Positions 50,074 to 62,084 of a stretch of 64,000 bases of DNA are shown here, in pieces. Each line of letters begins with the position of its first letter. The stretch's first letter is position 1. The notes below the pieces were generated by a model that made no database searches, had not been told where the DNA came from, and was given only the letters and a program-made list of their open reading frames with translations. Both the position numbers and the translations under genes were made by a program. Source of the DNA: [Phialemoniopsis] sp. UDSM-2020 (lineage: Eukaryota; Ascomycota; Sordariomycetes; Thyridiales; Thyridiaceae); NCBI GenBank assembly GCA_018873225.1, contig JAEILZ010000010.1, positions 1-64,000 on the forward strand, in the 5' to 3' direction.

Positions 50074-50268
50074 TGGCAGCTGCAGGACCTGGAGACTCAC
50101 CTATCAGCTGTCTTGGGAACACTGATCGGCCCCGACTTCGTGTCTGGACGGAATGGCACGCTGGGCGACGACATTGACTTGGGGTGGACGGCTCCGACCC
50201 GGAAACTCGGGGATCTGCTTGACACTATGGGTGGTAACGAGGTTCAGTTCTGCTACATGTATGTGTGA
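50074..50268 (+). pseudogene. 3' tail of a broken gene at the AT-block edge
   Basis: An open frame of 64 codons without a start begins at the edge of the AT block and ends at TGA 50,266-50,268. The peptide (LGTLIGPDFVSGRNGTLGDD, then LGWTAPTRKLGDLLDTMGG ending FCYMYV) has good codon use. It resembles the C-terminal end of the core domain of fungal tyrosinase-like di-copper proteins, which close with a similar D-T-x-G-G...CY-Y motif; I hold this family call loosely. The 5' part of the gene is replaced by A+T DNA, so it is truncated or was destroyed by RIP. Confidence 0.4.
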
Positions 50269-52761
50269 TGAACACATGATCGGCCATGTGGTCGATCAGA
50301 TTGCGGGTGAGAGCGCACGAAAGCATCAATAAATGAGCCCGGGGACTAGGCATCGAATCTGCTGTAGAATAGTACATCTTGTAATATTGACAAAAGATCA
50401 CATGTATTTGTTCACTCTCCCAGGCTGCTTTCGGTATTTGCATGGCAGAACCTACGGAATGAGCGCTGGTGTTGATGTTGCATGTGCATGACGGGCGAGA
50501 CGAGCATTGGGCAATACAATCGTTCTCGTGTAATACTACTTGCGATTGTTAAAGTCGCAAAAGACTGATCAAATGCAGCAGAGCCCAGCGTCGCAGAAGA
50601 CAAAGCATGAAGCCAGCGCTGCAAGGAGAGATATGCCAGGCATCCAGTCCTTAGTCCCTGTCGAGTGGTGCGCAAGGGTCACTTACAAGACGTCGATAAG
50701 AGCAGCACTGGGACAAAAGACTAATCCCAGGGGTTATTCTTCCAATATACGGCTTCAACCCTAATAACCAACCTTAATTTCGGCCACGACCTTGGAATAG
50801 ACAAAGTGCCAGCCAGAAGACTCTGTTTGTGTTTCATCCAGTCAGCCACAGCGCCCCATACGGGTTTCTCTCATCTACCCGAGAGAACTGGGTGATTTTG
50901 TTCGCTTCTGCGCTTACGGCGCATTTGCTAAGCCCTAGACACGGCAGATAGCGAAGGGCTAGATAGAGAAGAGGAAGGTCTGGATGCACGCTCAGACGTC
51001 TTGTTCCTACGCCTAAGCGAGCCGGTCTCAGCTGCTTCACAAATTGGCCCGACTCGGACAGATACAGTAGAAAACCCTTGCGACTCGTGCACCGAAGAAA
51101 AAGTTTCTTGGCGCACAGACAATTCTTTTCGCTCCGAGAATGTATCAATAGGGCATGTGGAAGCAGGATGAAGAGTGTGTGCTCCCCCAGGCGCATGAAC
51201 GGGGTTGGGATCTGCGACCGGGACTGGCCGGCAGCACGGATGGTGCGAACGATGGGTCTATGCGGCGAGAGGGTGTGATGGGATGACAGCTGGCATCCTG
51301 TCTGCCACGCGGGGACAGGCTCGTCATCCTGCAGACCCTCGAAATGAAGACTGAGATCATCGTGTCGATCCAAGATTTATTCGAGACCGGTCTGGCCTTT
51401 TCACTTCTTCGCAATGCACAATGCGCAGCTGTAGCCGGCTTTGTCAAGCACTGAGCTCAATCCTGTGCGTTGATTGAAGCGAGCGGCGTTTCTCAGTCAA
51501 ATCTCTCCTAAATTCCTTGGATGTTTGACTGCACGGGGATTAGGCCCTGGAACTCCGGTTGCTAAGTGTTGCGCCACTCTCGCTTCTTTTATTCGCTTCA
51601 TCTACATGCCGCTCGTGCTAGACAAGGTGTCAGCCGTCACATTTCGAGAGTCGTAACACTAGGTAGGCCCAGGCACGGTAGTCAGAGCCGAAGAGATCGT
51701 TACGACCCAAGTCCCTGATCTTCGTGGCATCGTCAACATCAGAGGAAAGTAATGGCGGGCAGAATGAATTTAGATCTAACATTAAAAACGAGGAGGGTTA
51801 TGCGGGGAACATGCCTGCGTCTTAAGACCTCGTGATATAATTGGCAGCCAGCATATTGTCGTAGCAGGTCCAGAGTCGTGTCCCGGTATTAGCCAACTGC
51901 CCACATAAAACAATATCGGTGTCGGCCACTGCCGGCTGCTCTTGGCTACGAGAGACTTCCCTCAGATGCAAGCCTTTTTGCTGCTTGACTTCCCGTGTCT
52001 CCCAGTGCCAATATGCGCTCAGGCCCCGCATGCATCCTGCTTACAAGCCGTTTGCCGTATCGAGCTTGGCTCCTGCGCCCACCGCAAGAAGAGTTCTTCA
52101 TCGACTGTGTTCCGGGTTCCTCCCCCAATGCAAGCCCCCATCCGTGCGTCACTGACAAAGCAGCAGGGTAGAACCTGTTTTACTCGTCCATCCCGTCTGT
52201 TCGTCCCCTCGCTTGGACACACCCCAGCGAACCGCTTCATCGGGTGTCCCTGTGCCCTTCAGCTCAAGGTGATCGTCGTGACAGCACACCGTAAAGGAAA
52301 AGAGGCTGGACTCCCAATAGTCTCGTAGCGTCGCCTCGGTCAGAACATGACACATGGGTACATCAGAATCCGGCACAAGGGGAATTCAGCCGATATCGTT
52401 CTGGGCTGCCACCCTACCTTAGATTCAATGGTACGCTAGCTGCAACCAATGATCTGCGGCACTTCGTGTCTTTTCGGCCCTGTGCATCTGTCTAGTCGCC
52501 GCGGCCCTCGACCGGACGGGAAGACCCATAAGACGGACGAGGCCGCCCTGCTGCTCGGTCAAGGATTGTCCAAAGTCTTGTGGTCTCCACTCGATCTTAG
52601 CAACAGTATCGTGAGAGAGATATCTCGAATACAAAGCTCTCGGTCCGTCCCAATCTGCTGCCTTCTCGCTTGAGCGCCACGCAGCAAGCTCGATATTAGG
52701 CGGTCGAGTTGGTTATTTCTGCGGCCGTCAGCGGCCAGGTCGACTCAGTTCAGCCTGTCGA
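50269..52761. other. 2.5 kb spacer, no gene recognised
   Basis: GC-normal DNA. Frames up to 179 codons occur on the minus strand (50,834-51,373), but they overlap others on both strands, have odd composition and match no family I know. They may be decayed genes next to the AT block. The last few hundred bases are the upstream region of the SAT4-type gene. Confidence 0.4.
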
Positions 52762-54124
52762 ATGGCCACGCCCGTCCCACCGGCGGCTCCCACAGGGACC
52801 GAGCTGCCGCCGCTCTTCCCTACGCTTTCGCCCGAGGAGTTCGCTAAACTACCTCACGACAATGCCGGCCCCAAGTTGAACGCAGTGATGTGGTCCTTGG
52901 CTGCAGTGTCCAGCATATTCTTGGCCACGCGAGTCTACTGCAAATTTGCACGGCACAATAGGTTATGGTGGGACGACTACATTCTGATAGCCTCTTGGGT
53001 ATGTTGTCCTTGCTGGTCCGAGACAAGTGTTCACCCCTAATGCTATGTTATAGGTCTGCATTGTTGTCGAATCATGCTGCCTCTCATTCGCCATCAGCCT
53101 CGGCTACGGCGTCCACATATGGGACGCACCGTATGAGCCCCAACTACTGCCTGTCATCAACGTTGCCGGAACTTTCACAGTCACCGCCGCTATATGGTCC
53201 AAGACGAGCTTCGCCTTTACTTTACTACGACTGACCGAGGGATGGACGAAATGGACCATCTGGTTCATCATTATATCTATGAACATCGGCATGGGATTGA
53301 GTGCCTTGTTCATCTGGGTGCAATGCACGCCTGTCCAGAAGAGCTGGGACCCGTTTCTCCCGGGAACCTGCTGGAACCCCAAGGTGCTGCCATATTATAA
53401 TATCTTCTCTGCAGGCACGTTGGACAATCTTGACTTCGCCATTTCACCACACTGACACCCTCTTAGCATATTCTGCACTGATGGACATTGTGTTGGCGAT
53501 CCTTCCCTGGAAACTCATATGGGGTCTGCAGATGAGGAGGAAAGAGAAGATTGGCGTAGCCCTTGCTATGAGCATGGGTATCTTGTGAGTTGAGAAACAC
53601 GTTCTCTGTTGTACTGCCAATCATTGACACAGGCTATAGTGCTGGTGTAACTGCCATCGTGAAAACTACCAAGATCCCCAACATGCTTAACCCCGATTTC
53701 TGTAAGCCGAATATTAGTCTTTGTCTTTGCAATTCCTTCTTGCTAACCCCCTATGACAGATGCTGGTGTCGATCTCTGGATATGGGGCAACGCCGAGACC
53801 AATGTGACCATCGTTGCCGCCAGCATCCCCGTGCTTCGTGTCCTGATCAAGGAGGTCAAGACCTCAGCCCGTCGGTACTACGTGTCGGCGGATGACCACA
53901 CCACGACGAACAGATCGGGGATCCGCAATCAAAACACGATTACCATCTCAGCCGGCCGGAACTCTCGGCATCAGAGGATTCTGTCGCAGAGCCAGGACGA
54001 TCAGAGCGACAAGAGCATATTGGAGGACAAGCCCGGCATCATTCAGACCAATGAAGTTGCGATCGAGTACCACAATCGTGGAGAGCATCGGGACGAAGAT
54101 ATCGAGATGGGACGGATGCGATGA
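52762..54124 (+). CDS. SAT4/rhodopsin-domain family integral membrane protein
   Basis: Five exons: 52,762-52,998, 53,054-53,414, 53,467-53,584, 53,640-53,701 and 53,760-54,124; 380 residues. Family signs: TRVYCKF and WWDDY after helix 1 (60-75), LGYGVHIW, SKTSFAFTLLRLTEGW, an extracellular CTPVQKSWDPFLPGTCW loop, AAYSALMDIVLAILPWKLIW, and MGIFAGVTAIVK. Seven membrane helices at the plasma membrane are expected, then a cytosolic tail rich in Asn, Ser and Asp. Some PTH11-like members act as surface sensors; this one lacks a CFEM domain. The second intron (53,415-53,466) has a GC donor (CAG|GCACGT): only this junction keeps the frame and restores the IFSAAYSALMD block. The C-tail is poorly conserved in the family. 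Confidence 0.88.
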
Positions 54125-54760
54125 GGCTGAGAGGGGTACTTTCAATTTCCTGTGACTGATCTGCGCATTGAAGGGGAAATGGCGTTGCGAGATACCATAT
54201 TTTCTTTTGTAGCTATTCTCTTGAACTTCGATATCCAAAAAGCTTCTCAAGTTTTCAACAAAGCCGAGGTCTGGTACGAACTCTTCTAAACTCCCGTTTC
54301 GTCTTCAGGCCTGAGTGACTTCCAGCCATCAGCCATCTGCCATCAGCCGCTAAGCCTCACCTAAGCCTATCTGCCAGGGTGCTTTTTTTTTCTTTGCAAG
54401 GCGCACGAGTAAGTACTATCTAGAGGGGCAGTGCAGGTCCTAATACGTTCCCTGCGCCAGCGTTTTGTGGGCAGTTTGCTGCTGCATGATGATGTGGCCT
54501 ACAGGGGTAGCTGGACGGACGCCTTGGGGCGGGGTAGCTGGCCCACGTAGAATGGCGCCAATGCGAGGGCATTGAATTGCCTTGCGCCGTTCTACATCAG
54601 GAATGGTTCATGGAAGCCTGTCTGCGCGCTGTGGCTTGGCCATTACTCATAGAAAGCAGCATGTCGACGGTACAACGCTCGCCAAGTCGATTCACTCCCG
54701 CAATATTCGTGATATGTCTCACTAATCGCAAATGTGTGTTAGACGCGGGACGTATGAATA
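54125..54760. other. Intergenic region before the ankyrin-HET gene
   Basis: 636 bp without a recognised gene. CCATCAGCC and CCATCTGCC repeat near 54,325-54,350. No clear TATA box. Confidence 0.4.
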
Positions 54761-57700
54761 ATGGACGACACGATCTCGATCTCCTCGCCATTGGCTAAAC
54801 GCCTCCTCGACGAGGGTTTCAGTCCCGCCGGCGAAACGTTGTCCAAAGGCGAAGCGTTGAGATGGGCTGCAACTAGACGCAATCTCGAGCTCACGGAGTT
54901 GCTCATCCAGCAAGGGGCCGACCTCAACTCCAAGAATGACAAGGGGCAAACTGCTTTTGTCATCGCCGCGGACGAAGGTGCTCTCGACGTGATGATCGCG
55001 CTACGCCGGGCAGGTGCTGACACCGAGGAGCGAGACATTTGGAGGCGGCCAGCTCTCTATTACGCCGCGAGAGGAGGCCACGAAGCCGCAGTCCGGTTTC
55101 TCGTCGACACGCTCAAGGCTCCAATCGATGCCAGGGAAGAAGATGGATGGACGCCCCTGATAGGCGCGGCTAGGTCCAACAAATGCTCGATGCTTGAGCT
55201 CCTGCGTGGGTTAGGGGCAGACGTCGAGACCCGAGACAACGCGGGTGCTCCTGCTCTGAACCATGCCTGCGGCGCGGGGTGCTTTGAAGCAGTCAAGCTC
55301 TTGGCGGGCTGGGGCGCGAGCCTGACGATCGCCGAGGATGATGGTTGTACCTGCTTACACAGGGCAGTACACTGGAATCGACTTGAAATAACGTAAATTT
55401 CTCTCCGCCACTGCGTCGTCATCCAGGAAACTGAATCCTCTCTGCAGGCGCTTCCTAGTAGGAAATGGCGCAAGTCTTTCGGCAAAGACTCAAAGGGGAC
55501 GTACACCCCTCCATCTAGCAAGCTGGTATGGTCACAGTGCTATCGTCGATATCCTCATTCAAACTGGCAGAGCCGAAATGAACATCAAGGACAACACTGA
55601 AGACACGGCTCTCTCACTCGCTGTCTATCGTGGAAACACGACGGTTCTTCCACTATTGGTCGCGAACGGGGCCGACCTGAACGTTCAAGATAACAATGGC
55701 AACTCCCCGTTACACAACGCCACCCGCGGCGGCGCTTATGAGATAATAGAGTTCCTGTTGGAACAGGGCGCCGATTTAGAAGCCCGGAACGACAATGGGG
55801 AGACCCCAATACTTTACGCAGCAAGATACGGCACGCTAGGGATTGTTCGACACCTGGAGAGGCACGGTGCAGACGTCTATGCCACAGACAGCCACGGTTA
55901 CACTGCTGTGCATCAAGCCATTTTGGGTGAGAGCCCGTCACTAGTACGGCACTTTATACAGTCTCGCGTGGATCTGGAGGCAAAGACAATCTGCGACCAG
56001 TCTGCTTTGAACCTGGCCGCCAAATGTGGACTCACAGAGATTGTCAGGCTTCTTCTCGACCGCCGCGCCGATGTGGAAAGCGAGACAACACTATCCGACC
56101 ATGAAGGGTGGCGACCGTTGCATTGGGCCGCTTCCAAAGGAGATGTAGCAACTGCCGAGGCGCTGCTGGAAAGCGGCGCTGACAGCCTTGCCCAGGATCG
56201 AGTCGGGCGGGCGGCTCTGGATCTCGCCGAGGCAGAAGGCCACACTGATGTGGCGGATGTGATCCGGAAAAACACCCAAATTAGTCAGAGGTCGTCACAA
56301 GCCGCCAGATCATGGAAGGTTGAAGGCCTTGTTCGGGCTGCTGGATACGGTGCTGTCGTCGCTCTGGAAAGCTACCTTAAAGAGGGTGTTGATGTCAATG
56401 CAATAGCCTTGGACGATGGGAGCACACCGCTCATTAAGGCAGCCCGGGAGGGAGAGGCCATCTCCGTGAGTAAGCTCCTCGACAATGGCGCAAAGCCGGA
56501 TCTCAAGGACATGTATGGCATGTCGGCCCTCTGGTGGGCCTGTTGGAGTAACGAAGAGGACATCGCCCAGCAGCTCCTAGCGCGGGGCGGCGACATGGAG
56601 GTTGCGGACCAGGATGGCATGACGCCACTAGCTGCGTCGTCTTTGCAAGGTCATTCCGGAATCGTGAACTTGCTGCTGGAACATGGTGCCAACCCCAACA
56701 CTCCAGTCACATACGGCATGACTCCCCTGCTCTTAGCTGCCAAGAATGGCCATGCGGATGTAGTGAAGCTCCTCGTTCATGCCGACGCTGACTTGGCCCG
56801 GGAGTCGCGTGATGGCGAGACCGCGCTGTCGCTCGCCGAGTCGAACGGCTCTGATGAGATCGTCAAGCTCTTACGGGAAGAGATGCGGAAGCGAAGCGAG
56901 GGTCATCTCGCAAACGATACAGAAAAGCAGAACCAAGGCGTGGAAGATGAAGAAGAAAGAGCCAGGCTTTTTGCGTATGCCATACAAGAGGGGAGGAGTC
57001 CGGCAGTGCAAAGGATGATCAAAGTCGGAGTGCATATCAATATAAACCCGTCCAAGAAGGAAGACGCCACCCCTCTGGGATGGGCGGCTTATAACAAGCA
57101 CCCGCACGTGGTTGCTGCTCTGCTCAGCAATGGAGCACGAATAGGCTCCCGAGATATCAGTAAGCGGACAGCACTGCACCTTGCTGCATTCGCAGGTGAC
57201 ACTGCAATCATTCGTCTGCTCCATGAGTACGGTGCCGATGTCAATGACCAGGATGAAGACGAGCGTGACCCACTCTCTTATGCAGCCGATCGTGGCCACG
57301 AGGAAGCCGTCAAGCTCCTCCTGAAGCTCGGCTCCAGACTAGACGTCAAAAACAGGAAAGGACAGACACCATTATGGTATGCCGCACGGAATTGCCACAG
57401 ACCAATCGTTCAGGTGCTTATTGATGCGGGAGCAAACATCAACTCAGTCGACATAGGAGGCTTCACGCCGCTCATCATAGCGGTAAAAGAGAGGGATTAT
57501 CCTGCGGTCAAGCTTCTCTTGGAGATGGGTGCTCGGATGATGCCGCTATCCAAGACAAACTTCTCGCCGTTATGCCTGGCCGCACGGAATGGCTATGAGG
57601 ACATTGTCGAGCTACTCTTGGAATACAAAGCGGACATCAATCATTTGTCCAACTCTCGTCGGACTCCGCTGATGCTTGCTGTACAGGAAGGGAGGGGCAT

Positions 57701-60040
57701 GGTTGTCAGGCAGCTTATAGAGATGGGCGCTCAAATTGAGATGCAAGACGACCATGGCAGAACGGCTCTGTCGTATGCCAAAGAGTACAACCACGGCTCG
57801 ATCTTGACAGATCTCTGCAATGCTCCTCAGTACCGGATCAAGAACGAGAAGGCTTTGAGAAGAACCAAACATGAAGCATTGACAGAAAGGCCAATGTATT
57901 CATACAGCCCTTTCACCGAGAGGGGGAAGATCCGGGTTCTGGAGCTGCATCCGGGGGAGTCTGGAGATATTATCTCCATCGAACTGCATGTCGTGAGTTT
58001 GTCCGACAGCCCTCCATTCGAAGCCCTATCGTACGAGTGGCTGGAAAAGAAAGGAAACATTCCCATCCAGGTTGGCGAGTTTCGAGTCCACGTTACTCCC
58101 AACTGTAAAGCAGCTCTGAGAAGCCTCCGATTTGTGGACAGGCCGAGAACGCTTTGGATAGATTCTATATGCATCGACCAGAGCAGAACAGAAGAGGTCA
58201 ATGAGCAAGTCGGCATGTTTACAGACATCTACCGGAAAGCAAACAGTGTCATCATGTGGCTCGGAGATGAACAGGACAATACCGACCTTGCTTTCGTGAA
58301 CGTCGTGGCGTTTTCGCGTTTCATCGAACTATATGGAAGCGAAGCTAGTCTTAGTGCGCAAAAGCTCTACTCCCTCTTTTACCGTCCACATGGAGACAAG
58401 AAAGCGAAAGCGAAAGGGAAAGCCTCTCTGAGGGCTATGAGCGAATTGTACTACAACTCGTACTGGGAGCGGGCTTGGATATTCCAGGAGATTATCCTCG
58501 CAGGCTCAAGAGGCGAGGTTCATTGTGGCCCGCACCACTGCAGTTGGGAAGAGCTGCAGGCTGCTCTGCTGGCTTTCCAGGCAGGTGTAGAGAAGAGGAA
58601 TCCATGTTTCGAGTCAATCGTGAAGATTGACGACGAGTTCAGGAAGTCGGGCCAAGCAAGCCTCCCGGACACCATTGCCGCCATGGCTTCGTTCCATGCT
58701 AGCGATCCACGAGACAAGGTCTATGCAACATTGAGATTGGGCTCGCCTCCACTGGTCTCAGGCCAGCGCAAGCCTCCCGCTGTCGACTACAACAAGACCG
58801 TGAGAGAGGTGTATATTGATGCGGCCAGGTATCACGTCGATGTCCTTGGGCGACCTAGCTGGAGTCTCGGCAATCGTCCCAGTCAGAAAGTGATCAAGCA
58901 ATTACCATCCTGGGTTCCGGATTATGACTCTGTTAGGTCGAAAGATGGCAATAGCGTCCTCCATTCACAACCTCCGTTGCGTTGGCCAAAGATAGGGCGA
59001 GCCCCGGCAACGATACACACGTCCCTGCATATTAGTGCCTACATCGTAGACCACGTCATTCTTAGCGCGCGCGTCACCGGAGAGACCGACATTTACTCTG
59101 TAGCGAAAAGCTTCGTTCAAGCGATGGCAAGGCAGGGACGCGGGCTTTATGACCCTTTTCCTGGTCATGTTGCTCCCCGGTATCGCTGGGCTTGAAAGAT
59201 ACAAACTTCGCAGCCTTATTGAAAGGGCTGTTTGATGGAGACTTCGACGACCCTTATGACGACGTTTTGACTACGGATGAGTCGGAGAATGAATCAGAGG
59301 ATGAGTCGGACGATGAAGCGGTGCAAGTACCGACCAAGAGCTTGGATGGGGAGGCACTGGGCCGGTCAAACAACAAGAAGCGTCAGTCAGTCCAGGAGCT
59401 GCGCAGGGAAGAAACCGCAGATGACAAGGGCGAAGGTAGGTTGAGAGTATCATCGAGCAAGGACAGGTCAGGCATTGGGAATGAGCACCTAGAAGCAGAC
59501 CAGAAACCAGACGAGGAACCGGTGGCTGAAGGCGAGTCCAATGACGACGGTGGCACAACCTCGACAACTTCATCTTTGAGCTCGACTTGGGTCGATTCAG
59601 ATTTACCGATTGCTGCCTTTCTGGCATGGAAGCTATCCCGAGACGATGCTATACCGGAGACGGCAAAGCAAATTCCATGGTATCTGCGGCGCGGTATCAG
59701 AGACTGGAATGACCCCGCCGAAAAGAGCATCGAGTATTTAGAGCAATATTCGAACATGGAGGACCTTGTCAGATACGATACCGATGTCTTTTACACTTCG
59801 AAGGGGTACATTGGGTTCGCAAACTCAGGCGAAGTTGCGGAAGGATTGGTACTTGCCATCGTGAGCGGGGCGGACAATTCGTGTCTGCTCAGGCCGAGAC
59901 AGGAAGGCCAGAAGACATGGTATGAGTATGTTGACGATGCTTTCTTGATTCATGTCTCGGGTGGCAACTTCCAGACTTCGGAACAGTTTCATCTGAAGCT
60001 TCATCCGACGGGGAGGAAGGAGAGGATAGAGATTCGGTGA
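54761..60040 (+). CDS. Giant ankyrin-repeat plus HET-domain protein
   Basis: Modelled exons 54,761-55,392, 55,448-59,163 and 59,214-60,040 give 1,724 residues. Residues from about 30 to 1,010 are about two dozen ankyrin repeats (GxTPLxxAAxxGHxxVVxLLLxxGAxxN pattern), in two blocks separated by an acidic linker near 715-730. A HET (heterokaryon incompatibility) domain starts at about 1,067 (FEALSYEW), with LWIDSICIDQ, then MWLGDE, and WERAWIFQEI near 1,217. After the second junction come an acidic stretch (DESENESEDESDDEA, about 1,467) and a C-terminal region of the type that follows HET domains (SKGYIGFANSGEV...LAIVSGADNSCLLRP). HET proteins trigger death of fused unlike cells or act in NLR-like immunity. 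The first intron is certain; the second (50 bp, weak donor GTCATG) is the only junction that joins the frames, and a frameshift is the alternative. Confidence 0.85.
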
Positions 60041-60793
60041 TCTCTTTGACCATGGACCAGGGGTGAAAAGGCTCGAGGTAAAAGATCAAAAAAATACGTT
60101 AGGCCCTAGATCAGAGAAGAGCATCCTTATGACCTGCCAGCCTGATCAGGAATTGCGAGGTGATCATTTCTGTCGTAGATTTCCAGCAACGTTCGACTGT
60201 TGAGTTCAGAAAGCCAACTGAAATTCTCAGCGAGATAAAATTGAACATCCAATTGACGCCTGAAACCTGCGTTGCCTAGTTATCGCACTGCTGTGCTATT
60301 ATCTCCGCCATGCTACCGTAATGCCGACGATTAATCAGTTTTTGACCAAAGACATTCCAAGCCCGAAGACAAGATATTCTAGTTGCCGGCGAAGGCCGAC
60401 TCAATACGGCGTCGTGAGAATGAGAAGCCTTTATTTCATGGGAAAATGCATGGCTTGGCCCACAGTCTGCCGGCGTTCAACGGGTAACAGATTTTTTTCT
60501 GCCGGACGCAAGAGACGGTATTAGGAGTTAGGTTTTTGTGGTGTCGCAAAAGAGGCATTTCGGCGATAAGAGCGCATCACGACACCCGGATGACGTCTTC
60601 CCGCGCAATCGCCGGCGCCGGGGCTCCACTGCCACGAGACGAGGGGAAGCGGTAGTTCAACCTTTAACACCACTACTTAATCTCGACGACCCGACATCAA
60701 TGTCCGCGATGGCTGTTGTATACATGTAATCTAAATGCATACCATCACACAGCACGACCGACAGCAATAATCAAACCAATTCGTGCCGCAATC
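60041..60793. other. Intergenic and promoter region of the aldo/keto reductase
   Basis: About 750 bp. ATGACGTC at 60,590-60,597 is a near-perfect CRE/ATF-type bZIP site 197 bp before the ATG, of the kind bound by stress bZIP factors. A 67-codon frame at 60,321-60,524 is unlike any family. Confidence 0.4.
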
Positions 60794-62084
60794 ATGACCA
60801 AGACCTTCCAGTTCAGAGACATCCAGGTGCCGACGCCCGGCTTTGGGGCAATGGGAATGAGTTTCGGGTTCGGAACTGAAATGGGATATAGAGAGGCCGA
60901 GCCAGTGCTTTTGAAGGCAATTGAGCTTGGATGCACCTTCTGGGACACGGCTGTAAGTCCAAGTGTGAACAGGGTTTTTGCCCCAATTGAGCCATGATTG
61001 CTGACAGTTGAAGGTTGTGTATGGTGCTGGCATCAACGAGAAGCTTCTCGGGGAGTTCATCAGAAAGCACAACGTACGAGACAAGCTCTTCAGTATGTCT
61101 TCCCACATGCTAATGATTGGGTGTTGTTGGAGTGACATAAATAATGACCGTTGCTATGTAGTTGCCTCGAAGTGCGGCTTCAACTGCTTGGATGGAGGAG
61201 ACGGCAGTGTTACCAACTCACCGGCTCACATCAAGTCATATATCGAGGGTACGATCGAGAGACTTGGCTTTACTCCAGATCTCTACTATCTCCATCGGAT
61301 TGATCCGAGTACGTCGTCCCCTGTTCTTGTGAGCTGCTCCTTACTGAACATGGCTGCAGAAACCCCATTAGAGGAGTCGATTCCGGCACTTGATGAGCTG
61401 CGAAAAGCTGGCAAGACCAAGTACATCGGTCTCTCCGAGTGCTCGGCCGCAACATTGCGCAAGGCCAATGCTAGTAAGTTTATCTCGCCCTTCACTGAAT
61501 CAGGGCCTTGAACACGCTTCTGACGCTTGCACAGTTGCGCCAATCGACGCCATCCAGGCAGAATACTCAGCCTTTGAGACGCTGCATGAGACGGATGGGC
61601 TTATTGACACCGCCAAGGAGCTCGGCGTTGCTTTCGTAGCGTACAGCCCCCTGGGACACGGCTGGCTGGTCGACGACTTCCCGTTCAAGTCCCCCGAAGA
61701 CTTCGCGCCATCAGACTTTCGACGCACATGCAAGTATCTTCCGCTCGACAGATGCACAAGGCGGCGTAGACTGACCGTTATACAATAGCTCCCAAGTTTC
61801 AAGGCGAGAACTTTTACAAGAACAAGGCGATTGTCGATGAGGTCAAGAAGCTAGCCTCGAAGAGAGGCTGCACTATTGCCCAAATAGCGTTGGCCTGGGT
61901 TGCATCACGGGGCATGATTCCCATTCCTGGCACTACCAAGACGAAGCGCCTGGAGGAGAACTGGGCATCAAGGGACATCGAGTTGACGGAAGAGGAGAAG
62001 CAAGAGATCAGAAGGCTGATTGATGATGCTAAGCCTGTTGGCAACAGATACAATGCTGCCCGGGAGGCTTTGGTTGGGCATTAG
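60794..62084 (+). CDS. Aldo/keto reductase
   Basis: Six exons: 60,794-60,952, 61,014-61,092, 61,162-61,308, 61,360-61,473, 61,535-61,729 and 61,789-62,084; 329 residues, the normal AKR length. The catalytic tetrad is complete: Asp51 (FWDTA), Tyr56 (VVYGAG), Lys83 (ASKCGF) and His124 (YYLHRID). The N-terminal GFGAMGMS and C-terminal [15 protein letters not shown] (NADPH phosphate binding) are typical of the AKR13/YakC-like group. It reduces aldehydes or ketones with NADPH in the cytosol. The fifth intron (61,730-61,788) has a GC donor with the ideal GCAAGT form and a CTGAC branch; no GT donor keeps the frame. The first acceptor is ambiguous (61,007 or 61,013), a two-residue difference. Confidence 0.92.

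Noticed and set aside
50834..51373. 179-codon minus-strand frame as a gene
   Set aside because: It overlaps other frames on both strands, has no recognised domain, no intron signals and odd composition, and lies in a region with signs of decay.
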